A stretch of 64,000 bases of DNA, from the NCBI GenBank assembly GCA_028874175.1, contig JAPPLN010000008.1, positions 29,017 through 93,016 of the forward strand. Reading direction: 5' to 3'. Shown here in pieces: positions 8,978 through 18,105 of the stretch. The position numbers and the translations under genes were made by a program. Source of the stretch: Chloroflexota bacterium (GTDB lineage: Bacteria; Chloroflexota; UBA11872). The notes below the pieces were generated by a model. It was not told where the DNA came from. It worked only from the letters and a program-made list of their open reading frames with translations, and made no database searches. Each line of letters starts with the position of its first letter. Positions within the stretch are counted from its first letter, which is position 1.

Positions 8978-9420
8978 TCGCTCAGCTCCTCAACGGAACC
9001 ACCGGCGCTTTCGATCTTCGCCTTGGCCGCCGCCGAGAATCTCGGTGCGCGCACTGTCAATGCGTGGTCCAGGTCACCGCCGGCAAGGATCTTGAACAGG
9101 CCGGGCTCAATGAGGCCCTTGCCCTTGAGTTCCTCAGGCCCTATTACCGATCCCTCAGGAAAGACATTCAGCGCGCTTACGTTGACCGGTTGGTAGTCGC
9201 GCCTAAATCGGTGATTGGTGAAACCTCGACGACTGGGGAAGCGCATGAGCAGGCGCGTCTGCCCACCTTCGAATCCAGGATAGGCGTTGCCGCCGCTTCG
9301 AGCGCCCTGTCCCAGGGTGCCGCGGCCGGTCGTCTTGCCCTTCCCGGATCCCTCGCCACGGCCGACGCGACGGCGTCGCTTTCGCGCTGGCGCGACTGCC
9401 GTGATTTGATGCGGTTTCAT
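8974..9420 (-). CDS. rplO: 50S ribosomal protein L15
   Basis: L15 is a late-assembling large-subunit protein. The 148-residue product has the GRGEGSGKGKTTGRGTLGQG glycine/basic region near the N-terminus and the C-terminal Rossmann-like FSAAAKAKIESAGGSVE segment. It overlaps rpmD upstream and secY downstream by 4 bases each. Confidence 0.98.
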   Translation of the reverse strand: MKPHQITAVAPARKRRRRVGRGEGSGKGKTTGRGTLGQGARSGGNAYPGFEGGQTRLLMRFPSRRGFTNHRFRRDYQPVNVSALNVFPEGSVIGPEELKGKGLIEPGLFKILAGGDLDHALTVRAPRFSAAAKAKIESAGGSVEELSE

Positions 9421-9617
9421 GCCTGATCGCTGTTCGGCACGTCGGACTCAACCTCGACAAGGTGTTCCACGACCTTAACCATGGCCCGAACGTCCGCCGT
9501 GTCGGGCCGAGACGACCGACGGCCAATCGCACCCAGACCCAAGGCCCTGAGGGTGTCGCGCTGCGAGTCCCGGGATCCGATGGAGCTACGCACCTGACGC
9601 AGGCGCAGTTCAGTCAT
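9417..9617 (-). CDS. rpmD: 50S ribosomal protein L30
   Basis: The 66-residue product has the L30 pattern: a first strand [11 protein letters not shown], then [14 protein letters not shown], and the helix [15 protein letters not shown]. It overlaps rpsE by 8 bases at its start and rplO by 4 bases at its end, the canonical rpsE-rpmD-rplO order. Confidence 0.96.
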   Translation of the reverse strand: MTELRLRQVRSSIGSRDSQRDTLRALGLGAIGRRSSRPDTADVRAMVKVVEHLVEVESDVPNSDQA

Positions 9618-10155
9618 CGGTTGACGCCTCCACGGCCTGCTTGCGGCGGGCTACGGTTTCTTCAGGAATCTGAAGGCTCGCCAAGCCATTCACCGTGGCA
9701 CGGACCACGTTAACCGCATTGGTGGAGCCGATGATCTTGGTGAGGAGATTGCGAACGCCAGCAAGCTCAAGCACAGCCCGTACCGCGCCGCCAGCAATTA
9801 CCCCGGTCCCGGGCCTGGCGGGACGAAGCACAACCTTGGAAGCCCGATAGCTCTCTTCAACATAGTGCGGGATTGAGCCATCTTCGGTCAGGGGAATCTC
9901 GACCAGGGACCGCCGGGCACGCTCCTGACCCTTGCGAATGGCCGCTACGACCTCGTTAGCCCGACCGATACCCACACCCACATGCCCGCGACGGTCGCCA
10001 ACAACAACAATGGCATTGAAGCCGAATCGACGCCCGCCCTTCACGACTTTCGCCACGCGCTTGATTCGCACGACGCGGTCGTCCAGGCGATGAAGGTCAC
10101 CTGGTTCACGGGCCGCGTCGTGGCCGCCTGGGGCAAGCCGAGTCTCGATCGTCAT
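9610..10155 (-). CDS. rpsE: 30S ribosomal protein S5
   Basis: S5 helps maintain decoding fidelity near the mRNA entry site. The 181-residue product has the double-stranded RNA-binding-like N-terminal domain ([18 protein letters not shown]) and the C-terminal domain with [16 protein letters not shown]. It overlaps rplR by 4 bases. Confidence 0.98.
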   Translation of the reverse strand: MTIETRLAPGGHDAAREPGDLHRLDDRVVRIKRVAKVVKGGRRFGFNAIVVVGDRRGHVGVGIGRANEVVAAIRKGQERARRSLVEIPLTEDGSIPHYVEESYRASKVVLRPARPGTGVIAGGAVRAVLELAGVRNLLTKIIGSTNAVNVVRATVNGLASLQIPEETVARRKQAVEASTDD

Positions 10156-10505
10156 AGTGCGATGCCCCCGGCACGGAGGGCGTCGGCCAACGCCTTGACG
10201 CGTCCGTGGTAGCGGTGGCCGCCGCGGTCGAATACGACGGCGGAAATGTGAAGCTCCTCCGCGCGCTTCGCCAGACGAGCCCCAACGTCCGCCGCGCGCT
10301 CGAGCTTGCTGGCGCCCTCTGTTGTGGATTCACGCGACGAGGCGGCGGCCAGCGTATGGCCGGCCATGTCGTCAATTACCTGGGCATAGGTGTGTTTGAG
10401 GCTACGAAACACCGCGAGCCGCGGGCGCCCGGGGCGGCCGACGACCCGTCGGCGAATTCGGCGGTGCCTGCGCTTGCGTGCCGCTCGTCGAGTCTCAGTT
10501 GCCAT
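10152..10505 (-). CDS. rplR: 50S ribosomal protein L18
   Basis: L18 binds 5S rRNA. The 117-residue product opens with a basic arginine-rich tail, then [20 protein letters not shown] and the C-terminal [19 protein letters not shown] signature. Start ATG at 10505; 12 bases separate it from rplF upstream. Confidence 0.98.
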   Translation of the reverse strand: MATETRRAARKRRHRRIRRRVVGRPGRPRLAVFRSLKHTYAQVIDDMAGHTLAAASSRESTTEGASKLERAADVGARLAKRAEELHISAVVFDRGGHRYHGRVKALADALRAGGIAL

Positions 10506-10517
10506 TCGTCAATCCAC

Positions 10518-11069
10518 CTATGCGACTGTCGTTGCAGCGGTCTTGCCGGGCTTTCGCCGAACGACTTCGCCCTGGTAGCGGAGCCCATGACCTTTGTAGG
10601 GGTCGGCGGGCCGAATTGCTCGAAGCTCCGCTGCAATCTGGCCAACCGCCTGTTTGTCGATGCCGCGGATGACGATATGGGTCGGGTCGGGCACTTCGAA
10701 CTCGATGCCAACAGGCGCCTGGCGTCGTTGTGGATGGGTGAATCCCAACTGCAGGTCGAGCGTGGTGCCCTGGAGCTGGACCCGGTAACCGGTGCCCTGA
10801 ATCTCGAGTCGCTTTTCGTAACCCTGGGTGACGCCGAGGATCATGTTGGCCACCAGTTGGCGAGCCAGCCCATGCATGGCGCGGATCCGGTGCTCGTCGT
10901 TGGGACGGCTGGCCACCATACGCCCGTTGTCACGCGTGAATCTGATCATCGGCGGAAGGGCCTGCACTAACTCGCCCTTGGGCCCCTTCACCGTGACGAC
11001 GTTTTCCGCGTCAAAGCTGACGGTCACTCCGTCAGGGACATCAATGGGAGTCAAACCAATGCGAGACAT
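10518..11069 (-). CDS. rplF: 50S ribosomal protein L6
   Basis: L6 lies near the GTPase-associated centre. From the ATG at 11069 the product is 183 residues and begins MSRIGLTPIDVP, the usual L6 start. The frame is open to 11159, but that would overlap rpsH by 86 bases. The C-terminal signature DPYKGHGLRYQGEVVRRKPGK is present in the expected place; only its first part, DPYKGHGLRYQ, is needed for the call. Confidence 0.97.
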   Translation of the reverse strand: MSRIGLTPIDVPDGVTVSFDAENVVTVKGPKGELVQALPPMIRFTRDNGRMVASRPNDEHRIRAMHGLARQLVANMILGVTQGYEKRLEIQGTGYRVQLQGTTLDLQLGFTHPQRRQAPVGIEFEVPDPTHIVIRGIDKQAVGQIAAELRAIRPADPYKGHGLRYQGEVVRRKPGKTAATTVA

Positions 11070-11073
11070 AGGC

Positions 11074-11463
11074 CTACCAGACGAAACAGATGACTTCGCC
11101 GCCGAGGCGACGCTTGGCAGCTTCACGGCCGGACATAATGCCTTGTGAGGTAGAGACAACGGCCGTACCGATTCCGCCCATCACCCGCGGAATCTCGCGC
11201 GACCGTGTATGAATACGCAGACCGGGACGGCTAACGCGCTTGGCACCGCCAAACGCGGGCTTGCCGTTTTGGTATCGCAGTGTCACTTCCAACCAGGCGC
11301 GATGTCCCTCGTGGAAAGTCTCAATGGACCCGATAAAGCCCTCGTCAGCAAGGAGTGCCGCGATTCGGGCTTTGGTCTTTGAATGCGGGATGCGGACCTT
11401 GGTGTGACGAGCCGTGACAGCATTCCGCAGCCGCGTCAGCATGTCGGCAATCGGGTCGGTCAT
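11074..11463 (-). CDS. rpsH: 30S ribosomal protein S8
   Basis: S8 binds the central domain of 16S rRNA and represses the spc operon in some bacteria. The 129-residue product starts MTDPIADMLTRLRNAV and ends with the VVSTSQGIMSGREAAKRRLGGE region that forms the RNA-binding C-terminal domain (first part VVSTSQGIMSG is diagnostic). It follows rpsN by 7 bases. Confidence 0.98.
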   Translation of the reverse strand: MTDPIADMLTRLRNAVTARHTKVRIPHSKTKARIAALLADEGFIGSIETFHEGHRAWLEVTLRYQNGKPAFGGAKRVSRPGLRIHTRSREIPRVMGGIGTAVVSTSQGIMSGREAAKRRLGGEVICFVW

Positions 11464-11470
11464 CGTCGGC

Positions 11471-11710
11471 TCACCAGCTTGCTTTCGTCACGCCCGGGAT
11501 ATGCCCCTTCACGGCGAGCTCCCGGAAGCAGATTCGGCAGATACCGAATCGTCGTATGTGCGCACGCGGACGCCCACAGAGTCGGCACCGGTTGCGATAG
11601 CGCACTTTGAAGCGCAGTTTGCGGCCGCGAATGGACTTGGACTCAAACTCAGGGTCCAGCCACGCTTCGCGCTCGCGCTTCCACTTTTCGATTTTTGCCT
11701 TTCTCGCCAT
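11471..11710 (-). CDS. rpsN: 30S ribosomal protein S14, zinc-binding, N-terminally extended
   Basis: S14 is a late-assembling head protein. The C-terminal 60 residues match the short zinc form: [20 protein letters not shown] gives the CxxC...CxxC ligands and the ending is GVTKASW. The product is 79 residues, about 18 longer than the usual zinc form, because of a charged N-terminal stretch containing KWKREREAW. The ATG at 11710 is 9 bases after rplE, and no better internal start is seen. Confidence 0.95.
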   Translation of the reverse strand: MARKAKIEKWKREREAWLDPEFESKSIRGRKLRFKVRYRNRCRLCGRPRAHIRRFGICRICFRELAVKGHIPGVTKASW

Positions 11711-11719
11711 GTCCGAACC

Positions 11720-12274
11720 TCAGGCCGCCTCTTCCAGGCGTTGGAACGGCATGCCGAGGAGTTCCAGCAGCCGTAAAGATTCAACGTCGGTTCGCGCGGT
11801 CGTCACGATGACGATCTGCAAACCGCGAATCCGATCGATCTGGTCGTAGTCAATTTCCGGAAAGATGAGTTGCTCGGTCAGTCCCAGCGCGTAGTTACCG
11901 CGTCCATCAAAAGAGGTCCGCCGAACACCGCGAAAGTCACGCATTCGCGGTAGCGCAACGGTAACGAGCCGGTCCATGAACTCGTACATGCGGGCGCCGC
12001 GCAGCGTGCCCTTCACGCCCACGCGCTGCCCGGCCCGCAGCTTGAACGCAGCCACGCTCTTGCGAGCCCGAGTCACAACCGGACGCTGGCCGGTGATCGT
12101 CGCAATATCCCGGACGGCATGGTCCACGGCCCCATCGTTTTCGAGCGCTTCGCCAAGCCCGATATTCACGATAATTCGGTCCAACTGCGGAACGGCCAAC
12201 GGGTTGCCGTACCCGAACTCACGCATCAATTGCGGTCGGATCTCTTCCCGAAAGCGTGTACGTAGGCGTGCCAT
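11720..12274 (-). CDS. rplE: 50S ribosomal protein L5
   Basis: L5 binds 5S rRNA and contacts P-site tRNA. The 184-residue product shows [10 protein letters not shown], the [20 protein letters not shown] block (diagnostic core: [14 protein letters not shown]) and [17 protein letters not shown]. Start is ATG at 12274, touching the rplX stop (TGATG), or a GTG one codon earlier at 12277. Confidence 0.98.
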   Translation of the reverse strand: MARLRTRFREEIRPQLMREFGYGNPLAVPQLDRIIVNIGLGEALENDGAVDHAVRDIATITGQRPVVTRARKSVAAFKLRAGQRVGVKGTLRGARMYEFMDRLVTVALPRMRDFRGVRRTSFDGRGNYALGLTEQLIFPEIDYDQIDRIRGLQIVIVTTARTDVESLRLLELLGMPFQRLEEAA

Positions 12275-12603
12275 CACTCGTCAATCTGTTCGTTGCATCG
12301 GCGGCAGCGCCGCCGCTTCCCACCATCGTCGCCCTGCGTGTAGCCAACGCGCGCCGGCTGGTCGCAGACGGGGCACACCAACATGACGTTTGACACGTCA
12401 AACGGGGCGTTGAAGTCAATGATACCCGCTGGCTGTCCGATGGCCCTCGGTCTCGCGTGACGCTTTCGAACGTTCACGCCTTCCACAACCACTCGTCCCG
12501 TGGCCGGAACCACGCGTTCCACGACGCCTCGCCGTCCGACGTCACGGCCCTGGAGCACCTGGACCGTATCGCCCTTACGAATTCGAAATCGTCGCACCGA
12601 CAC
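12274..12603 (-). CDS. rplX: 50S ribosomal protein L24
   Basis: L24 initiates large-subunit assembly at the 5' end of 23S rRNA. The 109-residue product has the KOW motif [19 protein letters not shown] at residues 10-28, the NVRKRH motif and a C-terminal CxxC...CxxC zinc-ribbon-like pair (CPVC and CRRC). The start is GTG at 12603, 2 bases after rplN. Confidence 0.97.
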   Translation of the reverse strand: MSVRRFRIRKGDTVQVLQGRDVGRRGVVERVVPATGRVVVEGVNVRKRHARPRAIGQPAGIIDFNAPFDVSNVMLVCPVCDQPARVGYTQGDDGGKRRRCRRCNEQIDE

Positions 12604-12605
12604 AG

Positions 12606-12971
12606 CTATAAGACCTCCGGCGCCAGCGAGACGATGCGCATGAACCGGCGGTCTCGCAGTTCGCGCCCAACGGGTCCAAAGATGCGCGTGCCACGCGGAA
12701 CTTCGCCCTCAAGCAATACGGCGGCGTTATCGTCAAAGCGGATGCGCGAGCCGTCGGGCCTCCGGTACTCCTTGTTCACACGCACGACCACAGCGCGCAC
12801 GACGGACCCTCGCGGAACAGCGCTGTTAGGCGCCGCTTGTTTAACGCTTCCCACAATGATGTCGCCCACGCGCGCGTACTTTCGCGACGATCCGCCGAGC
12901 ACGCGGATGCACATAATCTCGCGCGCACCGCTGTTGTCGGCCACTCTGAGCCGGCTCTGTTGCTGAATCAT
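12606..12971 (-). CDS. rplN: 50S ribosomal protein L14
   Basis: L14 forms an intersubunit bridge and is the docking site of the silencing factor RsfS. The 121-residue product begins [19 protein letters not shown], the L14 signature, and ends in the [20 protein letters not shown] motif. It sits 5 bases after rpsQ. Confidence 0.98.
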   Translation of the reverse strand: MIQQQSRLRVADNSGAREIMCIRVLGGSSRKYARVGDIIVGSVKQAAPNSAVPRGSVVRAVVVRVNKEYRRPDGSRIRFDDNAAVLLEGEVPRGTRIFGPVGRELRDRRFMRIVSLAPEVL

Positions 12972-12976
12972 GTGGG

Positions 12977-13315
12977 TTACGCGTTCTGTGAGTCCTCGGA
13001 ATTGCCGTCCGACTGTTCCTCGGCCACACCGGCACCTAAAGCCGCCTGGCGTTCTTCATCCGTCAGCCGGGTTCTCTCAATGACTTCGATCAATCGCCAG
13101 CGCTTCCGCCGGCTCATTGGCCGCGACTCCTCGATCTGCACCACGTCGCCAATGCGGCATGTATTGTCAGGGTCGTGGGCCATGAACTTCCGCCGAATGC
13201 GCACCGGCTTCTTATACAGCCGATGGCGGCGGATCGACTCCACCTCAACGATAATAGTCTTGTCGGCTCGATCACTCGCTACGCGACCGATCCGCCGAGC
13301 ACGAACCCCTGGCAC
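12977..13315 (-). CDS. rpsQ: 30S ribosomal protein S17
   Basis: S17 is an OB-fold primary binder of 16S rRNA. The core [18 protein letters not shown] and the [19 protein letters not shown] segment are clear. At 112 residues it is longer than the usual 80-90, owing to an acidic Glu/Asp/Ser-rich C-terminal tail of about 30 residues. The start is GTG at 13315, 3 bases after rpmC. Confidence 0.96.
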   Translation of the reverse strand: MPGVRARRIGRVASDRADKTIIVEVESIRRHRLYKKPVRIRRKFMAHDPDNTCRIGDVVQIEESRPMSRRKRWRLIEVIERTRLTDEERQAALGAGVAEEQSDGNSEDSQNA

Positions 13316-13318
13316 GGG

Positions 13319-13534
13319 TTAGCCTTCTTCCGTCTGAAGAGGCGCGAACGTGCGTTCGCGCTGAACGGTCAGCATGCGCGCGATATCGCGCCGCACGTGG
13401 CGTAGCTGCGATGTATCCGCCAACTGCAGCGTCGCGTGCTGGACACGCAGCCGGAAGAGTTCTTCCTTGGTTTCCGCAATCCGGGTCTCCAACTCCTCAT
13501 CGCTCAGATCCCGGAACTGGTCAGCCTTAGCCAA
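13319..13534 (-). CDS. rpmC: 50S ribosomal protein L29 (TTG start)
   Basis: L29 lies beside the exit tunnel near the trigger factor site. The 71-residue product has [20 protein letters not shown] and the [14 protein letters not shown] motif. The frame is open to 13627, but a TTG at 13534 sits 6 bases after a perfect GGAGG on the minus strand and gives the expected length. That start lies 8 bases inside the end of rplP, so L29 translation is probably coupled to L16. Confidence 0.93.
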   Translation of the reverse strand: MAKADQFRDLSDEELETRIAETKEELFRLRVQHATLQLADTSQLRHVRRDIARMLTVQRERTFAPLQTEEG

Positions 13535-13952
13535 CGGCGACCTCCGCGGAACGCGACACCACACGAGTCTGAACCGAGAGCTTGTGTGACGCCAGGCGCA
13601 TGGCTTCACGGGCCATTGCTTCTTCAACGCCGGCCAGTTCGAAAAGAATGCGCCCAGGCTTGATCACGGCAACCCAACTCTCGACATTGCCTTTCCCACT
13701 GCCCATGCGGACCTCGGCCGGTTTCTGGGTAATGGGTTTGTCTGGAAAGACGCGAATCCAAAGCTGGCCGGTACGCCGAACCGAATGGGTAATCGCGCGG
13801 CGGGCTGCCTCAATCTCGCGACTGTCGACCCATCCCACGGTGGTCGCCTGTAGCCCGAAGTCACCAGAGACGAGCGAGTCGCCACGTGCGGCCCGACCTC
13901 GGCGGCGTCCCCGGTGCATCTTGCGGAACTTGGTTCGCTTTGGCATCAGCAT
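13527..13952 (-). CDS. rplP: 50S ribosomal protein L16
   Basis: L16 organises the A site and peptidyl transferase region. From the ATG at 13952 the product is 141 residues and begins [19 protein letters not shown], the typical L16 start. The longer open frame to 14054 would run into rpsC. Other landmarks are [20 protein letters not shown] and the [14 protein letters not shown] ending. Confidence 0.97.
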   Translation of the reverse strand: MLMPKRTKFRKMHRGRRRGRAARGDSLVSGDFGLQATTVGWVDSREIEAARRAITHSVRRTGQLWIRVFPDKPITQKPAEVRMGSGKGNVESWVAVIKPGRILFELAGVEEAMAREAMRLASHKLSVQTRVVSRSAEVAVG

Positions 13953-13954
13953 GG

Positions 13955-14704
13955 CTAACCTCGCGGTGGCCGCCGCCGACGGCCCGCGCCTGGTCGCGAT
14001 ACCGTCTCCGACAACAATTCGGCTGCATCTCGCGCAGCCCCACGGTGGACCCACCCCTTTACGCCGATCCGGCCAGCGGTTGTTCGCGCCTCGGTGAAGC
14101 CATAGTCGATATCGGCGTCGAGTGTCTGGAGCGGAACAGTGCCAAGGAGTTCGAACTCACTGCGTGACATTTCGCGGCCCCCCAGACGCCCGCTAACCAT
14201 GATCTTCACGCCCTGCGCGCCCGCGCGCATGGTTCGCTCGGCTGTCATCTTGATTGCCCGCCGGAAGGAAACCCGGCGCTCCAGTTGATCGGCAACATTA
14301 CGAACGACGAGAAACGCGTCGAGTTCGGGCTGGCTGATCTCTTCTACATCCACAACGACGCGCTTGCCGGTGTGCTGTTCAATCCGATTCTGGATTTCCT
14401 CGCGGTTACTCCCACCTCGCCCGATCACAATGCCTGGCCGCGCCGTATGGATAACCACTCGAACCTGGCTGACCTGACGCTCGATCTCGATCTTCGATAC
14501 CCCAGCCCCGTAGCTGCCACGCCTGCGACCACCGCGGCGAGCCGCATTGCGCCCGTTGGGCGCTTCAAGGTAGCGACGTACCAGATCGCGGATTGCCAAA
14601 TCCTCCAGCAATAGTTCCGTGTAGTCGCGATCGGCGTACCAGGTACTTTCCCAACGCGTGGTATAGCCCAGGCGGTAGCCGATGGGATGAACTTTGCGAC
14701 CCAT
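13955..14704 (-). CDS. rpsC: 30S ribosomal protein S3
   Basis: S3 lines the mRNA entry channel. The 249-residue product has the N-terminal [19 protein letters not shown], a KH domain with [11 protein letters not shown], and the C-terminal domain with [17 protein letters not shown]. The extreme C-terminus is a basic Arg/Pro-rich tail. Two bases separate it from rplV and from rplP. Confidence 0.98.
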   Translation of the reverse strand: MGRKVHPIGYRLGYTTRWESTWYADRDYTELLLEDLAIRDLVRRYLEAPNGRNAARRGGRRRGSYGAGVSKIEIERQVSQVRVVIHTARPGIVIGRGGSNREEIQNRIEQHTGKRVVVDVEEISQPELDAFLVVRNVADQLERRVSFRRAIKMTAERTMRAGAQGVKIMVSGRLGGREMSRSEFELLGTVPLQTLDADIDYGFTEARTTAGRIGVKGWVHRGAARDAAELLSETVSRPGAGRRRRPPRG

Positions 14705-14706
14705 GC

Positions 14707-15045
14707 CTACGCCATTCCGTCTTCCACGGTCACCGTAATGTGACCGGAGCGCTTGAGATACATTCCGACCCGACCACGTGATTTGGGTCGAAAGCGCCGA
14801 AGCGCGGGACCGTCGTTGACGACAACCGACTGGATTCGCAACACATCGCGGTCCAGGGCGTAGTTGTGCTCGGCGTTGGCCGCCGCGGACTTGACCACCT
14901 TGGCAATCTCAGCAGCGGCTCGATTGGGCATGAACGCCAGCGTGGCCATGGCCTGGGAGATCTCAAGACCGGACAACTCACGTGCAATAGCCCGCCCGCG
15001 CTGGGGCGACATACGCACGTATTTGGCGGTTGCGGAGACTTCCAT
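14707..15045 (-). CDS. rplV: 50S ribosomal protein L22
   Basis: L22 contributes a loop to the constriction of the exit tunnel. The 112-residue product has KYVRMSPQRGRAIARELSG near the N-terminus and the C-terminal RFRPKSRGRVGMYLKRSGHI signature. Length and position between rpsS and rpsC are standard. Confidence 0.98.
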   Translation of the reverse strand: MEVSATAKYVRMSPQRGRAIARELSGLEISQAMATLAFMPNRAAAEIAKVVKSAAANAEHNYALDRDVLRIQSVVVNDGPALRRFRPKSRGRVGMYLKRSGHITVTVEDGMA

Positions 15046-15048
15046 GTA

Positions 15049-15333
15049 TCAGTGTCCCATCGGCGAAGTCGAACGTCCGCGCGCATGGCTACGAAAGGTG
15101 CGCGTCGGGGCGAATTCGCCAAGCCGATGCCCGACCATGTTCTCAGAGATATACACCGGAACGTGCCGCCGCCCGTCGTGGACGGCGATGGTGAGCCCGA
15201 CCATTTCAGGATGAACCACGCTGGCCCGACTCCAGGTGCGAACAACCTGCTTCCGGCGACTGCGCGAGGCTTCCGCAACGCGCCTTTCGAGCTTTGGATG
15301 TATGTACCAACCTTTTTTCGTGCTGCGCGACAT
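15049..15333 (-). CDS. rpsS: 30S ribosomal protein S19
   Basis: S19 forms a head complex with S13. The 94-residue product starts [17 protein letters not shown], followed by the [26 protein letters not shown] block (core [18 protein letters not shown]). It ends in an Arg/Ser-rich tail and is located 6 bases after rplB. Confidence 0.98.
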   Translation of the reverse strand: MSRSTKKGWYIHPKLERRVAEASRSRRKQVVRTWSRASVVHPEMVGLTIAVHDGRRHVPVYISENMVGHRLGEFAPTRTFRSHARGRSTSPMGH

Positions 15334-15339
15334 ACCGTC

Positions 15340-16170
15340 CTACCTGTTCCGCCGGCGCAAAATAAACTTGTCGCTGCGACGGCTCCCGATCCGGGTTCTA
15401 CGGCCCTGGGTGGGCTTGCCCCACGGCGTCTTGGGTCCTGGCATGCCGACCGGCGCCTTTCCTTCACCGCCACCGTGTGGATGGTCCGTGGGGTTCATGG
15501 CTGCGCCGCGCACCTGCGGGCGACGGCGACGCCAGCGTATCCGGCCAGCCTTCCCGGCCGACTGGTTGCTGTGATCCGCGTTTCCCACGCGCCCCACGGT
15601 CGCCATACAGGCATCGGATACTTGCCGCATCTCGCCTGACGGCAATCGAAGCGTCGCAAGGCCGCGGTCCTTGGCCATGAGCTGGCACACCATGCCGGCC
15701 GAACGCACGAGTTGGGCCCCGCGTCCGGGGGTCATTTCAACGGCATGCACTTCCGTTCCCGCCGGGATGCGAGCCAGTTGCATAGCGTTACCCGCGCGCG
15801 GTTCAACGCCTGGGCCAGAGAGGAGCTCGCTGCCCACGCCGATTCCGACGGGTGCCAGGATGTACCGCTTCTCACCGTCGCGATAGTGCAGGAGAGCAAT
15901 GTGGGCCGACCGGTTGGGATCGTATTCGACGCTAGCCACCACGGCGGGCACCCCGGACTTATCGCGGTGCCAGTCGATTACACGGTAGCGCCGCTTCGCG
16001 CCACCACCGCGATGTCGCACGGTGACCCGTCCGCTGTTGTTGCGACCGGCGCGCTTCGTCAGCGGTCGCAGCAGCTTTTTCAGGGGCCGGTCGCCCGACA
16101 GTTCCTCGTTGTCGACGGCAACATAGCCACGCCGGCCTGGCGACGTCGGATTGAAGTTACGTAGTCCCAT
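15340..16170 (-). CDS. rplB: 50S ribosomal protein L2
   Basis: L2 is required for subunit association and sits near the peptidyl transferase centre. The 276-residue product has [19 protein letters not shown] in the N-terminal OB-like part and the C-terminal [15 protein letters not shown] motif whose His is close to the active site. Length is standard. It lies 3 bases after rplW. Confidence 0.98.
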   Translation of the reverse strand: MGLRNFNPTSPGRRGYVAVDNEELSGDRPLKKLLRPLTKRAGRNNSGRVTVRHRGGGAKRRYRVIDWHRDKSGVPAVVASVEYDPNRSAHIALLHYRDGEKRYILAPVGIGVGSELLSGPGVEPRAGNAMQLARIPAGTEVHAVEMTPGRGAQLVRSAGMVCQLMAKDRGLATLRLPSGEMRQVSDACMATVGRVGNADHSNQSAGKAGRIRWRRRRPQVRGAAMNPTDHPHGGGEGKAPVGMPGPKTPWGKPTQGRRTRIGSRRSDKFILRRRNR

Positions 16171-16173
16171 CGG

Positions 16174-16458
16174 CTAGACCCCTGGTACCACTTCAATGCT
16201 GTGGCCCTCGCGTAGGGTCACCACGGCCTTTCGCCAGCTGGACCGATGGCCTTCAAAGCGTCCCATGCGGCGCGGCTTTCCTTGCACGTTCATCACGTTG
16301 ACCGACGAAACTTCCACGTGAAACATGGTTTCGACGGCGCGCTTGACAGCGTGCTTGGACGCCCCGCGGCGAACCTGGAACACGTACTTCCCGAGTTCAC
16401 CGAGCGCGGTGGACTTCTCGGTCACGATTGGCCGTGTGATCACGTCGGCGGGGTTCAT
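16174..16458 (-). CDS. rplW: 50S ribosomal protein L23
   Basis: L23 is the ribosomal docking site for trigger factor and SRP at the tunnel exit. The 94-residue product has VITRPIVTEKSTALGELGKY, VRRGASKHAVKRAVETMF and the GKPRRMGRFEGHRSSWRKA loop (core KPRRMGRFEGHRSSWRKA). It overlaps rplD by 4 bases. Confidence 0.98.
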   Translation of the reverse strand: MNPADVITRPIVTEKSTALGELGKYVFQVRRGASKHAVKRAVETMFHVEVSSVNVMNVQGKPRRMGRFEGHRSSWRKAVVTLREGHSIEVVPGV

Positions 16459-17066
16459 GCGCCAACTCGCTGTTGCAGCGCATCCAGCGCCGCCTGGCTG
16501 GCCACGATGTGGTCGGCGACGGCAATTTCGTAGAAATTCAGCGTGTCGGCCCGCTCAACGTCGACGTTAGGAATATTCCGCGCCGAGCGTCGCAGTTCCT
16601 CCGAGGGGTCAACGTCCACCAGCAGCACGCGACCTGACAGACCGGCGGCGCTCAACCATGCAGCGCGGTCACGAGTCTTGGGTGAGTCGCCCCATGATGC
16701 AGCCACACTGATGGACTCATCGGCGGCCTTGGCCGCCAGCAGCGCGCGTACAGCTTGACGGCGCTCTCGCTTGTTCACGTGAGGGCGCGTTCGGCGCGGC
16801 TTGGGACCAAACGCGACGCCGCCCCCTCGTCGGATAGGCGAACCGGCGCTCCCGGCGCGGGCCCGGCCGGTGGACTTCTGCCGGTAGAGTTTGGCCGTAC
16901 TGGCCGAGACCTCGCCGCGGCTTTTTGTGTTGGCCGTGCCTTGGCGCTGTCTGGCAGCATGCGCGGTCAGCATGCGTTGCAACAGCTCGCCGGACGCGTC
17001 CGAGGCGCCAAAGCAGTCGCCGGCAACGGGAGAGAGTTGGGCAGACGCCGGCGATTCGGCGACCAT
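16455..17066 (-). CDS. rplD: 50S ribosomal protein L4
   Basis: L4 extends a loop into the exit tunnel and in some bacteria represses the S10 operon. The 203-residue product has the tunnel loop signature: KSRGEVSASTAKLYRQKSTGRAR followed by GGGVAFGPKPR (core QKSTGRARAGSAGSPIRRGG). The C-terminal Rossmann-like half ends VADHIVASQAALDALQQR. It overlaps rplC by one base. Confidence 0.97.
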   Translation of the reverse strand: MVAESPASAQLSPVAGDCFGASDASGELLQRMLTAHAARQRQGTANTKSRGEVSASTAKLYRQKSTGRARAGSAGSPIRRGGGVAFGPKPRRTRPHVNKRERRQAVRALLAAKAADESISVAASWGDSPKTRDRAAWLSAAGLSGRVLLVDVDPSEELRRSARNIPNVDVERADTLNFYEIAVADHIVASQAALDALQQRVGA

Positions 17067-17707
17067 CAGTCCATCCCCCGAATCGCCTTGCGAACCGGCC
17101 GGATCGCGACAACCGTGTCGCGCGGCCCGGGCACGGCCCCAACCAGTAGAACGAGTCCACGTTCGACGTCAATCTTCGCCACGGACAGGTTGCGGGATGT
17201 AGCCCGGCCCCCGCCCATACGCCCAGCCATACGAGTTCCTTTGAAAACGCGGCTGGGTGATGTCCCGGCGCCAACCGATCCAGGGGCGCGTTCACGGTCA
17301 GATTGCCCATGAGTTCGCTTGCCGCCTCTGAAACCATGTCGCTTCATGACACCCGCGAAGCCCTTGCCTTTTGAAACGCTGACCACGTCGACTCGCTGGC
17401 CAAGGTCCACGTTGGCGACCGTCAACTCGTCCCCCACGGAGACCTCCGCGCCCTCGTCGGTGCGGAATTCGCGGAGCACTCGGTACGGCGGTAGGCGGCC
17501 TAGATGACCACGCTCGGCTCGGGTCAGTCGGCGCTCGGGCACGGGGTCGAAGCCGAGTTGCACGGCGGAATAGCCGTCGGTCGCCTCGGTGCGCACCTGA
17601 GTGACGTGACAAGGACCAGCCTGGATGACCGAAACTCCCAGCGCGCGACCTTGCTCGTCGAATATCTGCGTCATGCCCAATTTGCGGCCGATCAGTCCCA
17701 CGGACAT
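17066..17707 (-). CDS. rplC: 50S ribosomal protein L3
   Basis: L3 initiates large-subunit assembly and reaches the peptidyl transferase centre. The 213-residue product has GLIGRKLGMTQIFDEQGRA at the N-terminus, SKGKGFAGVMKRHGF and the KGTRMAGRMGGGRATSRNL motif. Two bases separate it from rpsJ. Confidence 0.98.
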   Translation of the reverse strand: MSVGLIGRKLGMTQIFDEQGRALGVSVIQAGPCHVTQVRTEATDGYSAVQLGFDPVPERRLTRAERGHLGRLPPYRVLREFRTDEGAEVSVGDELTVANVDLGQRVDVVSVSKGKGFAGVMKRHGFRGGKRTHGQSDRERAPGSVGAGTSPSRVFKGTRMAGRMGGGRATSRNLSVAKIDVERGLVLLVGAVPGPRDTVVAIRPVRKAIRGMD

Positions 17708-17709
17708 GG

Positions 17710-18102
17710 CTATGACTTCAACTCAATGTCAACGCCCGCCGCTAACTGCAGCCGAAGGAGTTCGTCCATCGTTTGAGGCGTGGGATCGATGACGTCAATC
17801 AGGCGCTTGTGCGTTCGCATTTCAAACTGCTCGCGCGAGTCCTTGTCAATGAACGGCGAGCGAATCACCGTCCAAGTCTTGCGCTCGGTAGGCAGAGGAA
17901 TCGGGCCGCGCACGTCGGCACCCGTACGCCCGGCGGTGTCAATGATTCGGCGGGCCGCGTCGTCCAGCACCCGGTGGTCATACGCCTTCAGGCGAATCCT
18001 GATCCGCTGCGTGGGCGACTGCCGTCGCGGCCGCGCGGGTGCACGCCGTGACGAGGCTTCCAACGAAGCCTGGCGGGGCGGTCGCGTGCGCGCTTGTGCC
18101 AT
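17710..18102 (-). CDS. rpsJ: 30S ribosomal protein S10 with basic N-terminal extension
   Basis: S10 is a head protein that also serves as NusE in antitermination complexes. The conserved core starts at [16 protein letters not shown] (about residue 32) and includes [14 protein letters not shown] and [13 protein letters not shown]. At 130 residues it is about 28 longer than usual. The extra N-terminal part is rich in Arg, Ala, Pro and Ser and contains no internal Met or Val that could serve as a start, so the extension appears genuine. ATG at 18102, 3 bases after tuf. Confidence 0.95.
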   Translation of the reverse strand: MAQARTRPPRQASLEASSRRAPARPRRQSPTQRIRIRLKAYDHRVLDDAARRIIDTAGRTGADVRGPIPLPTERKTWTVIRSPFIDKDSREQFEMRTHKRLIDVIDPTPQTMDELLRLQLAAGVDIELKS

Positions 18103-18105
18103 CGG

